DNA from: Sequoia sempervirens
Lineage: Eukaryota; Streptophyta; Pinopsida; Cupressales; Cupressaceae
NCBI GenBank assembly: GCA_007258455.2
Contig: VDFB02373365.1
Span: 221,682,552 to 221,746,551 of the forward strand
Length of the DNA: 64,000 nt
Direction: 5' to 3'
Part shown: piece by piece, positions 1 to 11,200 of the stretch
Layout: each line of letters begins with the position of its first letter
Position numbering within the stretch: the stretch's first letter is position 1
Position numbers and translations under genes: made by a program
Notes under the pieces: generated by a model
Told to the model about the DNA's origin: nothing
What the model saw: the letters and a program-made list of their open reading frames with translations, nothing else
The model's database searches: none

Positions 1-1540
1 CTAATCATACACCCCTTTCATCTCCTAAGTCTTCTTTGGGTCCCTGTGTCCTAAAATTCACCATTCCATCTCCTCCATTATCCCCACAGTCTCCATCCCT
101 TAATCCTATTATCTTTTCACATCCACTACGACATGTGCCAATGTTGGTCCTGAACACATCTCCCCATCACATATCCACCCCATCATTCTATCCATACCCT
201 TTCCAACATCCCACCCATTATCCCATGTATCTCCCCTCTCAAATCCCTCTAATTCATCCTCTTGCATAATCCATTTATCCTAATAAGGTTGTACTAACAT
301 CCAGCAATTGCTTCAAACATGGGCTCTTAATACCTCATATGGAACTTGATGCTTGCGTCCTTCATCCATATCCTTATCATATGTCTTCTACATCCCTATC
401 CTTATCCATTTTCATCCCCTCGCTATCTAAAAAACCAAAAAAGTCAAAAAAATCCACACAAGTCTAAAAAAGTCAAAAAAATTCAAAAAATATCAAAAAA
501 ATTAAAAAAATAAAATAGTAAAGAGAAATAATTCATCCAATGGTGAAAACTTGGCAAACAAGTGCCTTGGATAAATACCATGATGAAAACCTGGCAAACA
601 TGCGTCATGCGTAAATCCCCATCTGTACTTGGGGCAACTTCCTAATATGCATTCCCTCCATCTGCTATGCTTCCAACTATGCACCCGTCTTCCTGTTATC
701 CGTCCTCTTCATAAATCCCCTCCATCCCACCTATCTTCCGCATCCTACCATCATATCCCATTTATCTCCCATCTCTCCATCCTTCTTGTGATTTTGATCA
801 AAACAGGGGCACCTATCTATACATGCTTTGGCCACCTCTTGGTATACATTCCCTTCATCCATGCTCTATTGTATTCCTTGGTCACCCATCCTATCCTCCT
901 CTAGTTATCTCCTTTTCCCATCCACTCATCTTCCATCCCTCATGCCTCATCATATATGACATATCTAGAGTGGAGGCATTTGCTTCCTTTGTGATATAGT
1001 CCTTGGAGACATCATCTATCATAACATCCCTTCATCTCCCTCTCCATCTATCACAACATCCCTTCCATCTCCCCATCCTTATCTTCGTATCCATCTATCC
1101 TAGCATCCCTTTTATCTCCCAATCCTTATATTCCTATCCATCCAAACAATCCCTCCCATCCCCCATCCCTATATCTCTATCCATTCTTTCATCTTTATCC
1201 CCATCCCATCTCATCCCATCTCACAATCCCTTGTCATTGGTATCTAGCTATAGACCTCCCTCCATGCAACCCAATGCCATTTATCTAATTGTCATCCCTC
1301 TTGCTTCTCTTGCACATCTTTCCAATCCCCTATCACTTTTCATCAGTCATCTATCTATCATATCATCCTCCCAAGTCATTTTAATGATTTGGATAACTAT
1401 CCCATCCCTGAGATTTATGTGATCATCATCATCATGTACAATCCAACAGGTCTATCCTATCTCATCCTATCGGTCCTATCTTTTTATCCACTTATCCTGT
1501 CATCCTCCTTTATCCATCATTTATCCATTTATCTTTGGTC

Positions 1541-2115
1541 TTTTGTCGAACTACGTTGCCCCTATGCTTTCACGTAGGCAAGGTCAATCATTTGATTCGC
1601 CCCCGGGGATCCTTTATCATCTATCATCGGTCTTTCTTCTTTTTCCATCCTGTCATCCATCAAAGTCCCCATCATGGTCCGTTGTTAGCCTCTTGTCGAA
1701 CTACATTGCCCCTGTGCTTTCACGTAGGCAAGGTCGATCATTTGATCCGCCCCCAGGGATCCTTTATCATCTATCATCGGTCTTTCTTCTTTTTCCATCC
1801 TATCATCCATCGAAGTTTCCATCATGGTCCGTTGTCAGCCTCTTGTCAAACTATGTTTCCCTTGCGCTTTCACGTAGGCAAGGTCGATCACTTGATTCAC
1901 CCCTGAGGCTCCTCTATCATCTGGCATCAGTCTTTCTACTTTGTCCATCCACTCTATTATCATCTATCATTGATCTTCATTGTCCACTTTGCTCCTTTTT
2001 TCCATCCTATCTTTACCATCCATTGAGGTCTCCATCATGGTCTATCGTCAGTCCTTTTATCAAACTATGAGGGCTCTGTGCTTTCAGGTAGGTAAGGCTA
2101 ATCTTTGATCGGCCC
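1541..2115 (+). repeat. 150-bp tandem repeat, three units plus a diverged partial unit
   Basis: Units start at about 1541, 1691 and 1841, a period of 150 bp, each opening with ttgtcgaactac or a close variant and containing cacgtaggcaaggtc and a gcccc-rich stretch. A more diverged unit follows at about 2053. The first three are close to identical. Minisatellites downstream of pol are known in Tat/Ogre/Retand elements. A related, more diverged pair lies in E2 at 10290-10545 on the other strand. Confidence 0.85.
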
Positions 2116-2984
2116 CCGAGCCCCTATGTATTTAGGGTGTGTCAATCTTGTGTCTTGTCTTCCTTAAGTCGTGTCGTCAAGCTATGCCCTTATCTATCCA
2201 GTTCTTCACAAACGAGATCCACTTGTATCATGAGATCCAATTGGTTTTGAATATCCTACGTCATATCGATCTTTTAGTTTGGTAACCATCATCGGTCTCA
2301 ATAGGATGCATCCTTCCTAACAGACCTCATCAATCCCATCCACCCCCTTGATCCTATGGCAAAGGACATTTGAAATTGATTGCGATATTTTGATGCTTTT
2401 GGCTTTTGCTTATCATTTGAGCTCCCTATCATCACTTGTCATGGTCGCCTTGATCCATCATATCATGGTGTGCTTTGACTAGTCCACATAGGGGCATATC
2501 TTGATCTTTTGTTTTTTTGTGTCTTCTTGGTTGTCCCACGTAGTACCCATCAAGATCCTTGTGGTCTTGTGTTACGCTGGGGTATCCTCGTGTGCTTGTG
2601 GTTATTCCAATACCTGGCCCAACCAAGGTCTTCGTGAATTTGGGGTGTTGGGATAGCCTTCTTGTCTGTTGTGTTTGTTTCATGCATTAAAAACTAATAC
2701 GCCTTGGTTCCACATACCCTGACACTTGGTGTCTTATGCTATAGCAAAAATCAATGCTCCAAAGATGGCAAATTGCATTAGGATTGCATTTCATTTCTAT
2801 CATCTTGCATGCATCCCCCATCCTCGCATCTATAAAAATCCCCCCATCCATTCATCCTTCATCCTCATCTCACATATTTATCCAACCCCCATCCATTCCA
2901 TTTAGCCTAAATCATCTAATCGCTCACATCCTTGGTCTCATCCCCAGCCTTGTAACAAGCCTCGATCCAATCATCCTCATCATC

Positions 2985-3190
2985 GGGATGTATCCTTCCC
3001 TATCCTTGTGTTGTTTTGGGATGTATCCTTCCCTCATGAACAACACTTTCATCAACACTCATCGGGAGGTATTCTTCCCTATCCTTTAGTGGTGTTTTGG
3101 GATGTATCCTTCCCTCATCAATACCACTCATTGGGATGTATCGTTCCCTATCCTCATGTTTCAGGATATATCATTCCCTCATCAATGGCA
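2985..3190 (+). repeat. Short repeat of a gggatgtatccttccc motif, about six copies
   Basis: Copies begin near 2985, 3018, 3065, 3099, 3133 and 3164, alternating between about 33 and 47 bp apart, so the real unit is probably about 80 bp holding two motifs. The core (ggatgtatcc) is nearly self-complementary. The reverse-complement form, aaggacacatcc, is repeated in E2 at 9775-10070. Confidence 0.7.
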
Positions 3191-3543
3191 CTCCATCCAT
3201 CATCCACCCATTTTCACTTGTACCTTGATTGGGGTAACATCATATTTGTCCTCAAATCTATTTGTGTTTCATCCACCTCCTGTTGCCTTATCCTCCTATC
3301 TTTTCCATCGCTTTGCATCATCTTCTTCATCTCCCCTTGCATCATCTCATCCATTTTGAGAGCACATCCATGTTCTCTTGAACCCGCATGTCCTCTCGAG
3401 GGGGCATCTTCACCCCCATCATTTTTTTTTCCTTCCTAGTCACCCCTTTGAATGATTAGGGCATCTTTTCCAATCTAACCATCTCCTTCTAGGTTCTATA
3501 TTTTAATATTCTTTGAAATGATGCTACTTCGTAACACCATCTC

Positions 3544-3557
3544 AAAGCGGGGAAAAA
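3544..3557 (+). other. Polypurine tract of E1
   Basis: AAAGCGGGGAAAAA directly abuts TGTAGACATCC. A purine run touching a TG dinucleotide is the standard plus-strand primer layout of an LTR retrotransposon. It sets the LTR boundary at 3558 and the element's orientation. Confidence 0.75.
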
Positions 3558-4523
3558 TGTAGACATCCAAATTTGGACACTTAATTTATCCAAATTTATC
3601 ACTTTTCATCTAAAAATCCTCTTATCCAAGTTAATTATGTAATATTACTATTATTTAATTAATATCCTTAATTCTGCCAAATCTCTAAGGTATTTAATTA
3701 ATAATTAAATACCTTACCCTCCTTAATCCTCTTTTCATCAAATTAATTAAATAAATATGATATTTATTTAATTCCTCACATGTCATTTTCATCTAATCCT
3801 AATCCATCTCCTAATCTCTTCATTAAGAATGTGCACATGCCTAATCCTTGATTAGGATGTGTCACATCCTCCAAATTTTGCAAGTTGGCTTCTAATCCTC
3901 ATTAACCCTAATTATCCTCTAATTCTTGATTAGTCAAACCTAATTAGTACCTTGGTCAACTCTCCCCATCCCCAAGAAATTTTTAGTTCATTTTTATTCA
4001 TCCAAGGCTCCTCTCTTCCCCATGTGAATTTTTAATTCACTTTTATTCCTCCTAGAATCCCCTTTTCCCATGCATCTTCTAGAATCTTTGACTTGTCATA
4101 TCAAGTCACATGTGACAAACTCCCACCTTTTTGGAGACCCTCTCTTATCCACTAGATTCTCTCAAGCATGTGAATTTTTAATTCACATTTATTCCTCCAA
4201 GGAATCTTCTCATCTCCCAATGTACTTCCAAGGTACATGTCCTTCCTCCACATCATGTACCTCCCTTCCACATCACCTACACATCATCTCACCTTTAGCC
4301 ATCTCACATTCCACATGTCAAAATGTGAGGGCTTGTGAGTTCTCAACTCAACTTAGCCCTTCATCTTGGCCTTTTTGGATAAATCCCAACCATTGAATTC
4401 TCTAGAGAATTCAAGTTTCTCTATAAATACCCCATCCTCTAAGGCATTTCCAACACTTAGCCATTTTGCAACTAAATGCTGTCATTTTGTGCACTCATCT
4501 AGCCATCAATTTCATCTATTTTG
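3558..4523 (+). repeat. E1 3' LTR, first part (interrupted by E2)
   Basis: It starts TGTAGACATCC, very like the TGTAGACACC start of E2's LTR on E2's strand. It has AT-rich perfect or near-perfect palindromes (about 3690-3718 and 3738-3772), an 18-bp palindrome GAATTCTCTAGAGAATTC at 4395-4412, and a TATAAATA box at 4422-4429 that probably drives LTR transcription. E2 is inserted after 4523 and the LTR resumes at 22708. The combined length of about 1.25 kb matches the 1.19-kb LTRs of E2. Confidence 0.7.
4422..4429 (+). promoter_or_regulatory. TATA box in the E1 LTR
   Basis: TATAAATA, followed by ccccatcc, inside the E1 LTR and 10 bp after a perfect 18-bp palindrome. Position and context fit the U3/R promoter of an LTR. 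Confidence 0.6.
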
Positions 4524-5717
4524 TGTAATCAAGGGAAAATCAGATTTGCTAAAGGGTTAGCACAATAACATTAAAATCCATTGAAGTAACAAAGTACAAA
4601 GGAAATGAAATGAAAATAAAAAGGAACAATGTTACCATAAATCTTCATCTTCCATGCTTCACCTTTGTTACACCTTCTAGTTTGCAGCAAATCGAACGAG
4701 GCCCTCAAATTTCAAATGAGCACTTAGACTAATGTCAAAGCCCTATGCAAAGGTTGAAGGATTTGTATAAAAGCAATGACCTCACAATAGAATAAAATGA
4801 CAATGACTGCAAATGATAATAATAACTTAAGTTGACAGAATGAGCATGGGATCCCAAAATAAGAACAAAATTGCCATTTTATAAAAACTATAATTTTGAA
4901 TGTGTGGCTAGGATGAGAAGATGACAAATACCCTAGAATCAATGGTCAAGATTGAATGTTGTAGTATGGAATAGGGTTAGGTCAAAATTAGGACAATGAC
5001 AAGAAATGAATGGCCAAGATTGAATTATAAAAGAATTCAATCAAGGGCTGGAATTAAATGAGATGTTAGGAGATAAGATTTGATTTGGAAGATAAGATTG
5101 GCACAGACAAAGAGGTTGCTAGAGAAATTAAATAATAAAATTATTTAATTTAGGTGACCAATGAATAATTAAATAATAAAGATATTATTTAATTATGGAG
5201 GAATGTGACAAAATAATCATTTTGAATTAAATAATGATTTAATTCAACATTCAAGAGAGTGGACTAAATCAAATAAATTAAATTTATTTAATTTAATGAG
5301 AGAAAAGGCTGAGGAATAAATAATTAATTATTTAATTATAGTGGGAAGTGGACAAAAATTAAATAAATAAGAATTTATTTAATTTTAGAAAGAAGGGGAC
5401 TTAATTAGTGACGTAATTAAATAAATTTATTTATTTATTTAATAATCAAGAAGAAATAAATGACGAAGGGGAATTAAATAAATTAAGAAATTTATTTAAT
5501 TAAAGGAAGACTTTAGACAATTAATGACATATTTAATAAATAAACTTTATTTATTTAATAATCATGAGGAATAAATGACATGAATTAATTAAATAATTAT
5601 GAATTATTTAATCAATAGTCAAATGTGGATCAAGGACATAATTAAATGACTTAATTATGCTAGGGCGAAAGTGGTAAAATGAAGCTTGCAGGCCTAGGTC
5701 ATTTTTAGGTGTCTACA
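4524..5717 (-). repeat. E2 3' LTR (left copy)
   Basis: 1194 bp, TGTAATC...TCTACA on the plus strand. It matches 21508-22702 almost base for base. It holds a run of AT-rich palindromes (about 5120-5615) and a minus-strand TATAAAA candidate near 4875-4885. Confidence 0.95.
5120..5615. repeat. Array of about nine AT-rich palindromes in the E2 LTR
   Basis: Successive inverted repeats of the type aattaaataa...ttatttaatt occur every 40-60 bp, each with different arm lengths and centres, separated by mixed-sequence spacers. The same series occurs in the right LTR at about 22107-22600, and two related palindromes are in the E1 LTR. Confidence 0.85.
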
Positions 5718-5731
5718 TTTTGCCCCTCTTT
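5718..5731 (-). other. Polypurine tract of E2
   Basis: On the minus strand, AAAGAGGGGCAAAA directly precedes the TGTAGACACC start of the 3' LTR. It resembles the E1 tract AAAGCGGGGAAAAA. Confidence 0.85.
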
Positions 5732-6010
5732 GTCATAATGTCGCTTGTCGCGTTGTGACAAAGAAAATAAGCCAAGAATATGCCCCAGCGAAGGTACGGA
5801 GTATCCTTGCCCCCTCGGAAAATTTTCAAATTTTGGGTCGGTGCCAGAAAAATTTGCAAAGGGTCCCGATAAATCAATTTGATGATCAGAAAAACAACGG
5901 CGCAATCGGTTTCAGATTCTGACATGTTTAAAGCAACTTACGAGGAAGCCAAAGGTGTTCAAATGAGCCTCCAGTATTGACTTTGGTTGAAAAAGATGCC
6001 ATTTTGACCT

Positions 6011-6018
6011 TATAAATA
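6011..6018 (+). promoter_or_regulatory. TATA box of the antisense PMD gene in E2
   Basis: TATAAATA followed by GG, 94 bp before the ATG proposed for the PMD gene and inside the element, not in the LTR. Its spacing to the predicted first exon fits a plant core promoter. It suggests that the PMD gene is transcribed from its own start, opposite to gag-pol. Confidence 0.6.
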
Positions 6019-6179
6019 GGTTGACAAAGGGGTTAAAGTCAATTCACTTTTACTATTTACATTGTGAAACTTGAGAGCTCAGAGCGAAAGGCACAACAGC
6101 GAGGATGGTTATTCCAGTATCAGAGCACTGCGGAGAGATCGTGAGGACCTTCAGACGGCCAGAGGGCTCAGAGCCGGCG

Positions 6180-6719
6180 GTATGTACCCTAAACTCACTT
6201 TGTCATTTTATCGTTTTACGTGCTTTTTAATGCTTTCTAGGGTAGTCAACAAATGCGCCGCGATGCATTGGCGTTCGCGTAAGCCGCAATTGCCTTTGCA
6301 TTCAACGCATGCGATGCGTCGCGACACAAGTGCACAGACAAAATCGGTTGCACCGATGGTTCGCGTCGCATTTGATAATTCATGCGACGCAAGTGACTTA
6401 TCGAGTCGCATTTGATCGCTGGAAAGCCGCAATGGATATTTTGGGACGCAATTGCTATGTTGGAAGTCGCAATTGTAAAATCATGTTGCAATCGCCATTT
6501 TGTGACACATTCGCAAAATTTCTTGACGCAAGTGTCTTATCGGAACATAATTGTCATGTCGATTCGCAATTGTTGTTTTGAACGACGCAGTAGTGTTTTT
6601 GCGACGCAACTGCCTGTTTCATTAATAAAACTTGTTTTTGTGTTTACATTGCCTTAATTGCCTTTCATGATGTGGACATTTGTCCTAGAAGTGCTGATGC
6701 AGTGTTCGTCTTTTTGCAG
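6180..6719 (+). other. Predicted intron of the PMD gene
   Basis: The donor is GTATGT after GCG and the acceptor is a pyrimidine-rich gttcgtctttttgcag. Removing it joins two open segments in phase 0, which a chance pair of sites would do only one time in three. It contains almost all of the GACGCAATTG-like motif array. No transcript evidence is available here. Confidence 0.55.
6241..6620 (+). repeat. Degenerate GACGCAATTG-like motif array (PMD side)
   Basis: About 15 variants of a gNcGCAAtTG core, such as gccgcaattg, gacgcaagtg, gtcgcatttg, gacgcaattg and gattcgcaattg, recur every 20-28 bp. The stretch is rich in CpG within AT-rich surroundings. It lies in the predicted PMD intron. The same motif, on the opposite strand, is arrayed in the gag leader (19858-20070 and 21250-21434). 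Confidence 0.8.
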
Positions 6720-7626
6720 AGGCAGCTTGCCCCTATCTATATGAGAGAGAGCGGACCGACCACCTTTCGGTTTGCTGATCAGCTGAGCCCATGAGAGCGG
6801 CGGCGATTGATGCAACTGGGTCTATTTTATGCTGCATTCATGCCCGCCATTCGGGCAAACAGGGGGCTATTGAATGCCTTGTGTGAGCAGTGGCACTTCG
6901 AGACCTGTTCTTTCCACCTACCGACAGGTGAGGCCACCATTACCCTAGAGGATGTCTACTGTATTCTCTGGATTCCTATTCGAGGGGAGCGGATTGTGTA
7001 TGATCCACATCATGGTGAGCAGACCTTTCATGCGTATTATTAGGATCAGGGTGCTAGACTTGACATTCAGGGTTATGAGATCCATTGGGAGTTCCTAGCA
7101 GAGCACTATGGGTGCTTCAATGCGTTCTTGGCGACGATGATTGCAGGTATCCTGATTCCTGACCGGCGAGGTCATGGAGTTCTGATTGGTTGGGGGGACG
7201 TCCTGGTCAGCATGAGACGGGACAGGACAGTTTATGCGTGGGGTCCTTGCCTACTAGGGATGCTTTACCATCAGCTTCACGACGTCGTGTACAGGAGAGG
7301 AGAGAGTATCTCCTGTGGGACTACTCTTATGATGATCTGGGCATGGGACCACATTGCCATATTCCGCCCTCCTATTGACAGACCACAGCTAGTTGAGGGG
7401 ATGCCTTACTCCTACTACTATGCCGGTGCATTACAGCAGACCCATATGGGCGAGACAGGGTGGTGGCGGCAAAGGATTGAGATGATGGCAGAGATGGGTG
7501 GAGGCGACAGCGAGTTGGGCAGAGACAGGTCTGGAGGGTACACCCACGAGTGGCAAGGGTGGCATTAGATGCCATCCCAGAGGTTGATGAGGAGGGAGAG
7601 GGTGAGGGGAGACAGGAGGGGGAGCC

Positions 7627-7730
7627 AGAGGTGAGGGGACAGGAGGAGGCGGGGGGGAGAGACAGGAGGAGGATGCGGAGGTGAGGGGACAGGAGGAGGA
7701 TATGAGGGGACAGGAGGAGGAGGCAGAGGT
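7627..7730 (+). repeat. 24-bp minisatellite in the acidic tail of the PMD gene
   Basis: The unit gaggtgaggggacaggaggaggat recurs with variants and encodes RGQEED-type repeats. A G-run with a probable indel breaks the frame between copies. The opposite strand gives long Pro/Ser-rich open frames, which are shadows. Confidence 0.7.
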
Positions 7731-8572
7731 AGAGAGGCATGAGGATATGCCAGAGATGGAGGTGGAGGTGGGTGGGCAGGAGGAGGATGTGGCAGGGCAG
7801 GATGATGATGATGAGGAGGAGGATGATGCCATAGGTGAGGCCGAGAGACTTTTCCGATGGCAGATGGTGGAGGGGGAGGAGGAGATACCATCCACTTCAG
7901 GGTTGCCGCTAGATGCTACAGCAGATCAAAGAGTGGCAGACCTTTAGCAGAGATTGGATGCCAGCTTGGCACAGGTCAGGTCCTTACAGTCAGCTCTGGA
8001 GGTAGCCCAGGTAGAGCGGGATCAGGCGGTGATCCGCCAACAGGATGCAGCCCAGTGGTGCACTGAGTTTGCAACCTTGTGCACAAGACCTATGAGATAT
8101 GGCTCGGGAGTTCGCTAGGGTGAGCACCAAATTGGGGCAGTACAAGACCCTTTATGAGCAGGCAGTGTCGCCAGAGCGACGGGATCCTACCTTGTCCCAG
8201 TCACAGATGAGGACAGGCAGTGGGCATAGGTCAGGCAGTGGCAGTGGTACCAGGAGCCATACCAGTGTTGGAGGGTCTACTTCGACAGGACATACTTTAG
8301 GTCACAGGTCACATCATTCGCGTAGGCACACTCCGGGTCATAGCCATGGGTCGACTGGTTCAACGCAAAGGTCAGTACCGGGCCAGCCACCAGTGACAGA
8401 TCCATCCCCCTCTCAGAGTCCGGCCACAGTCACTTCACAGTTATTTACTACTGTCAGGATGATACCTTCACTCGCGGTTCCATCAGTTTCTCAGACAAAG
8501 GTTGCTACAGGACCCCCCATTGCTTCAGAGCCAGTGACAGGGCCTCAGCCACCACCACATTCTTCACCCTGA

Positions 8573-9380
8573 GGGGATGATGAGAGCCTGCCCTAGGGGC
8601 ATACTTGTATTTTGACACACTATGTATATTATTGAGCCTGCGAGCTCCATTTTTGGGATATCCGTTGACTCTATCCTGTGACATTGTACCTTTTTGAGAT
8701 GATTCTATATGATGATGTAGTTTTGATGTGGCCTACATGTGTTATGTGATGCTTTTGCTTTATGTATTATGACATGTATGATGTTTAATTTATGATGTAT
8801 CATGTATGTGATTTGATCCCTATGTTGTGATTTTTGATGCCATGATGATGCAATGCTTATTTATGTGATTATGTTAATGATGTGCATGATGTATTTATGT
8901 AAAAGATGCAATGTTGATGATTACGTTAATGCAATGCTTGTGCTTATGTATATGATTTAATGTCATGGATGATGTATGTATGGACCTAATGCATTGTATA
9001 TGATCATGTATGCACTTATGTTTTTGGATGTCACAGGATATCATCGCGGGATGGATGAAAGAAGACGATGAAGCTGATGAGAGAAGATGACCAGATCGAA
9101 GAAGAGAAGACATGAGACCTATGAAAATGCATGTTAATTCCTAGACCAAATCCTTCAAAACTTTACTGTAGGACTTTTAATATTTATTTCTCTTAATCAT
9201 CATTGGGCAAACTGTTGTAATGGCCAACAAACACCATGATATGACATAGATCAAGGTGTGCAAGGTCATACCATTACCTAAGACAAACAGTCACAGACAA
9301 GGATGATCATGACTCATGCTAGGAGCATGGTTGCCCCAGTCTTTTTGCCATAATCAACCGCAAGCAGAAAAAGAAATAGA
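8573..9380. other. Downstream region of the PMD gene, no coding seen
   Basis: Low-complexity DNA rich in atgatg/tatgtatg words (about 8690-9010), probably the PMD 3' untranslated region and spacer. No conserved protein, terminator or RNA gene was recognised. Confidence 0.5.
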
Positions 9381-9387
9381 AGGACAA

Positions 9388-9623
9388 ATCATGAAACGTC
9401 ATTGCTTCTCTAAATCCTATTTCTAGGACATCCTTGAGAAACTAGTGACATGATTGCCAAAATACAAAAATAAAGTCTCTATCATGATATGTCGTTGCTT
9501 TTCTAAATCCCAGAATCAGGACCTCGCTGAGAAACTAGTAGTCATGCGTGTCAATTGACATGATACGTCGCTGCTTCTCTAAATCCTGCTTAGTGGGATC
9601 TCGCTGAAAAACTAATATCATGA
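9388..9623. repeat. Three imperfect tandem copies of an approximately 85-bp unit
   Basis: Each unit has catgat/aaacgtc(g)ttgcttctctaaatcc followed by ggacatcc or gacctcgctgagaaacta. Starts are at about 9388, 9480 and 9560. It is one of several minisatellites between integrase and the PMD gene. Confidence 0.75.
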
Positions 9624-9769
9624 TAAAAGATCAAAAGACAGTGTGTCAAGTGTTTGCCAAGTGCGTCTGGATATCCATTGTTCTGATGTCAAGATGCCAT
9701 ATTTGATAATGTCGAGATGTCGAAATGTTTAAAGTTTTGATTGACCTTGGAAAATGCCGAGAATTGGTG

Positions 9770-10070
9770 AATTCAAGAAGGACACATCCTGAATAATGCT
9801 GATGACTAGAGGATTTGATCCCTAATGGTCATGAGGGGTCCCTCAAAATAATGACGATGCCTAGGAAGGACACATCCTAAGGCATAAATGACAGAGTTGG
9901 TTCTTCAGAAGGACACATCTGAAGAATATTGATGTCATGAAGAGTGATCCTTAGATGTCAAGGGGATCACTCAAAATGTCGAATGACGATGACGATGCCT
10001 AGGAAGGACACATCCTAAGGCGTAAATGACAGAGGTTATCTTTCAGAAGGACTCATCTGAAGACTAACCA
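9770..10070. repeat. Repeats of hairpins with an AAGGACACATC core (E2)
   Basis: The core aaggacacatc (one variant aaggactcatc) recurs five times, at about 9778, 9867, 9907, 9995 and 10045. The outer arms differ but are complementary around each core, for example cttcaga...tctgaag and gcctagg...cctaaggc. A larger unit of about 140-150 bp is duplicated (about 9840-9930 and 9965-10065). Confidence 0.7.
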
Positions 10071-10289
10071 AAATTTGATAGTTTCACTAGTGTATGATGA
10101 TTTGACTTGCTGTGATCGAGTTTGACTTGTGTTTGACCGTATGCCGACATTGTCATGATGATATGAGTGACATGTTGATGAGGTAGCCATGTTTGAACAA
10201 ATGATTGTTTTACTTTGTTTCAGGAGTTTTCCCATGCAGAAAAATAATTGGAGACTTTTGACGTGTGTGCCAATGTAGTGCCATGAACC

Positions 10290-10545
10290 CTAATGGACTG
10301 ACCTAGTGCGGCCTTGGGGGCTCATCGATAGATGGCCTTGCCTACGTCATACACTCAGAGACCTCGTAGTTCGACACGACCAATGACTTTGTCTTGATGA
10401 ATGAAGATTGTGTCATGATTTTATTTTGACAAACCTAAAAGGACAGACCTAATGTCTCAAGGACTCAAGTATGAGTCTTGCCTACGTAGCAAATGCGCAG
10501 AGACAACGTAGTTCGGACAGATGACGAAGACTAATTTGACATGAT
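10290..10545 (-). repeat. Two diverged copies of the E1-type 150-bp repeat
   Basis: On the minus strand each copy has a tcgaactacg-like word, then cgtaggcaag, then a pyrimidine-rich stretch, matching the tandem repeat at 1541-2115. The copies centre on about 10370 and 10510. Confidence 0.6.
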
Positions 10546-11034
10546 TGACTTTGACCAGAAATGACAGTGTGTTCATGTTCTTCGAGTGGTCTAATGATTT
10601 TGTTTGATGTTTTCTTTAGGACGTTTTATGATTTTTAGGTCTTTCTTCAGGTCTTTTTGCCAATGTTTTTGTCTCTTTTTTTTCAGGACTTTTTGTGATG
10701 TTTTTGTCTTTTTTCAGGACTTTTTGCCAATGTTTTTGTCTTTTTTTAGGACTTTTTACCAATGTTAAGATCATGTGTGACATCCACTGTAGTTTCATGA
10801 TAATCATTTTCCCCCTAGTCAGGTCTAAGACTTAGCCATTCACAAGTGATATGGACGGGATGCTGCTGACTTGGTAGACGAACAGTCGTCAGGACTTGAT
10901 GTCAATCATTTATCTACTATGACAGGTAAGGTAGGATGTGATGGCTATTTGTGGAATAATGGCAGAAATACCTTTTTATCCTGGCCAAGTTAGACCAAGT
11001 GATAGTAGATGGCAGAGCAATGATTGATTACGCA

Positions 11035-11200
11035 TGGCGCCTGTTTGCCAGGTTTTCACCATGGTACCTGTCCAAAGTGCCTGTTTTCCAGGTTTTCACT
11101 ATTGAACGAATCATTTTTATCTTTTCTATTTTCTTGACTTTTTGATTTTTTTGGTGTCACCAAGATGCCTGTTTGCCAGGTTTTCATCAAGGTAACAATT
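11035..11200 (-). repeat. Three copies of a tgcctgtttgccaggttttcac motif
   Basis: Copies start near 11038, 11080 and 11166 and contain the imperfect palindrome gcctgtttgccaggt. The reverse complement is duplicated in E1 at about 540-610. It lies just downstream of the pol stop at 11256 in element orientation. Confidence 0.7.

Larger units (their letters stand above)
1..3557 (+). mobile_element. E1: 3' non-coding internal region of an old Tat-type LTR element
   Basis: A CT-rich, catcc-rich stretch with no credible protein; the open frames are Ser/Pro/His-rich by-products of base composition. It is placed in an LTR element because it ends in a polypurine tract followed by an LTR start, and because several of its motifs occur in the same order in the pol-to-LTR interval of E2 read on E2's coding strand. 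These are the gtttgccaggttttcac motif (here inverted at about 540-610; E2 11035-11200), the tcgaactacg...gtaggcaagg repeat (E2 10290-10545) and the ggatgtatccttcc motif (E2 9775-10070). Pol and the 5' LTR lie left of the window. Unlike E2, there is no trace of a PMD gene between these repeats and the LTR. Confidence 0.65.
6105..8572 (+). pseudogene. PMD (plant mobile domain) gene, antisense passenger of E2, two predicted exons, disabled
   Basis: Predicted exon 1 is 6105-6179 (ATG plus 24 codons), ending at a GTATGT donor. A 540-bp intron follows (6180-6719) with acceptor tctttttgcag. Exon 2 continues in phase 0. Exon 2 encodes a domain resembling the plant mobile domain family (Pfam PF10536; MAIN/MAIL1-type): motifs include LPTGEATITLEDV, GVLIGWGDVLVSM, YAWGPCLLGMLYHQL and MMIWAWDHI. 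A Glu/Gly/Gln-rich stretch (about 7570-7900) follows, then a short heptad-like coiled coil (about 7935-8040), then a Ser/Gly/His- and Pro-rich tail (ATG frame 8099-8572). Nonsense codons at 6792 (TGA), 7041 (TAG) and 7945 (TAG), and frame changes near 7560, 7650 and 8080, break it. PMD proteins are linked to silencing and genome stability in plants, and PMD genes are known passengers of plant transposons; a role here is inference. Confidence 0.8.

Noticed and set aside
1541..2115. CRISPR-like array from the regular 150-bp units
   Set aside because: Repeat and spacer are not distinguishable, the units are contiguous tandem copies, and the DNA is plant retrotransposon 3' region.
36..3439. Several long open frames rich in Ser, Pro, His and Leu on the plus strand
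   Set aside because: They follow the CT-rich, catcc-repeat composition, overlap in different frames and many lack an ATG. No domain is visible.
4395..4412. Heat-shock element in the E1 LTR palindrome GAATTCTCTAGAGAATTC
   Set aside because: The GAA and TTC units do not have the alternating 2-bp spacing of a heat-shock element; it is kept only as a palindrome.
6241..6620. Open frames 6071-6657 as a protein gene
   Set aside because: They run through the motif array and past the predicted splice donor. The first exon frame with an ATG at 6105 and a phase-0 join explains the locus better.
7372..7895. Pro/Ser-rich open frames on the minus strand
   Set aside because: They are the complement of the gaggag-rich acidic tail of the PMD gene and of the end of its PMD domain; no independent support.
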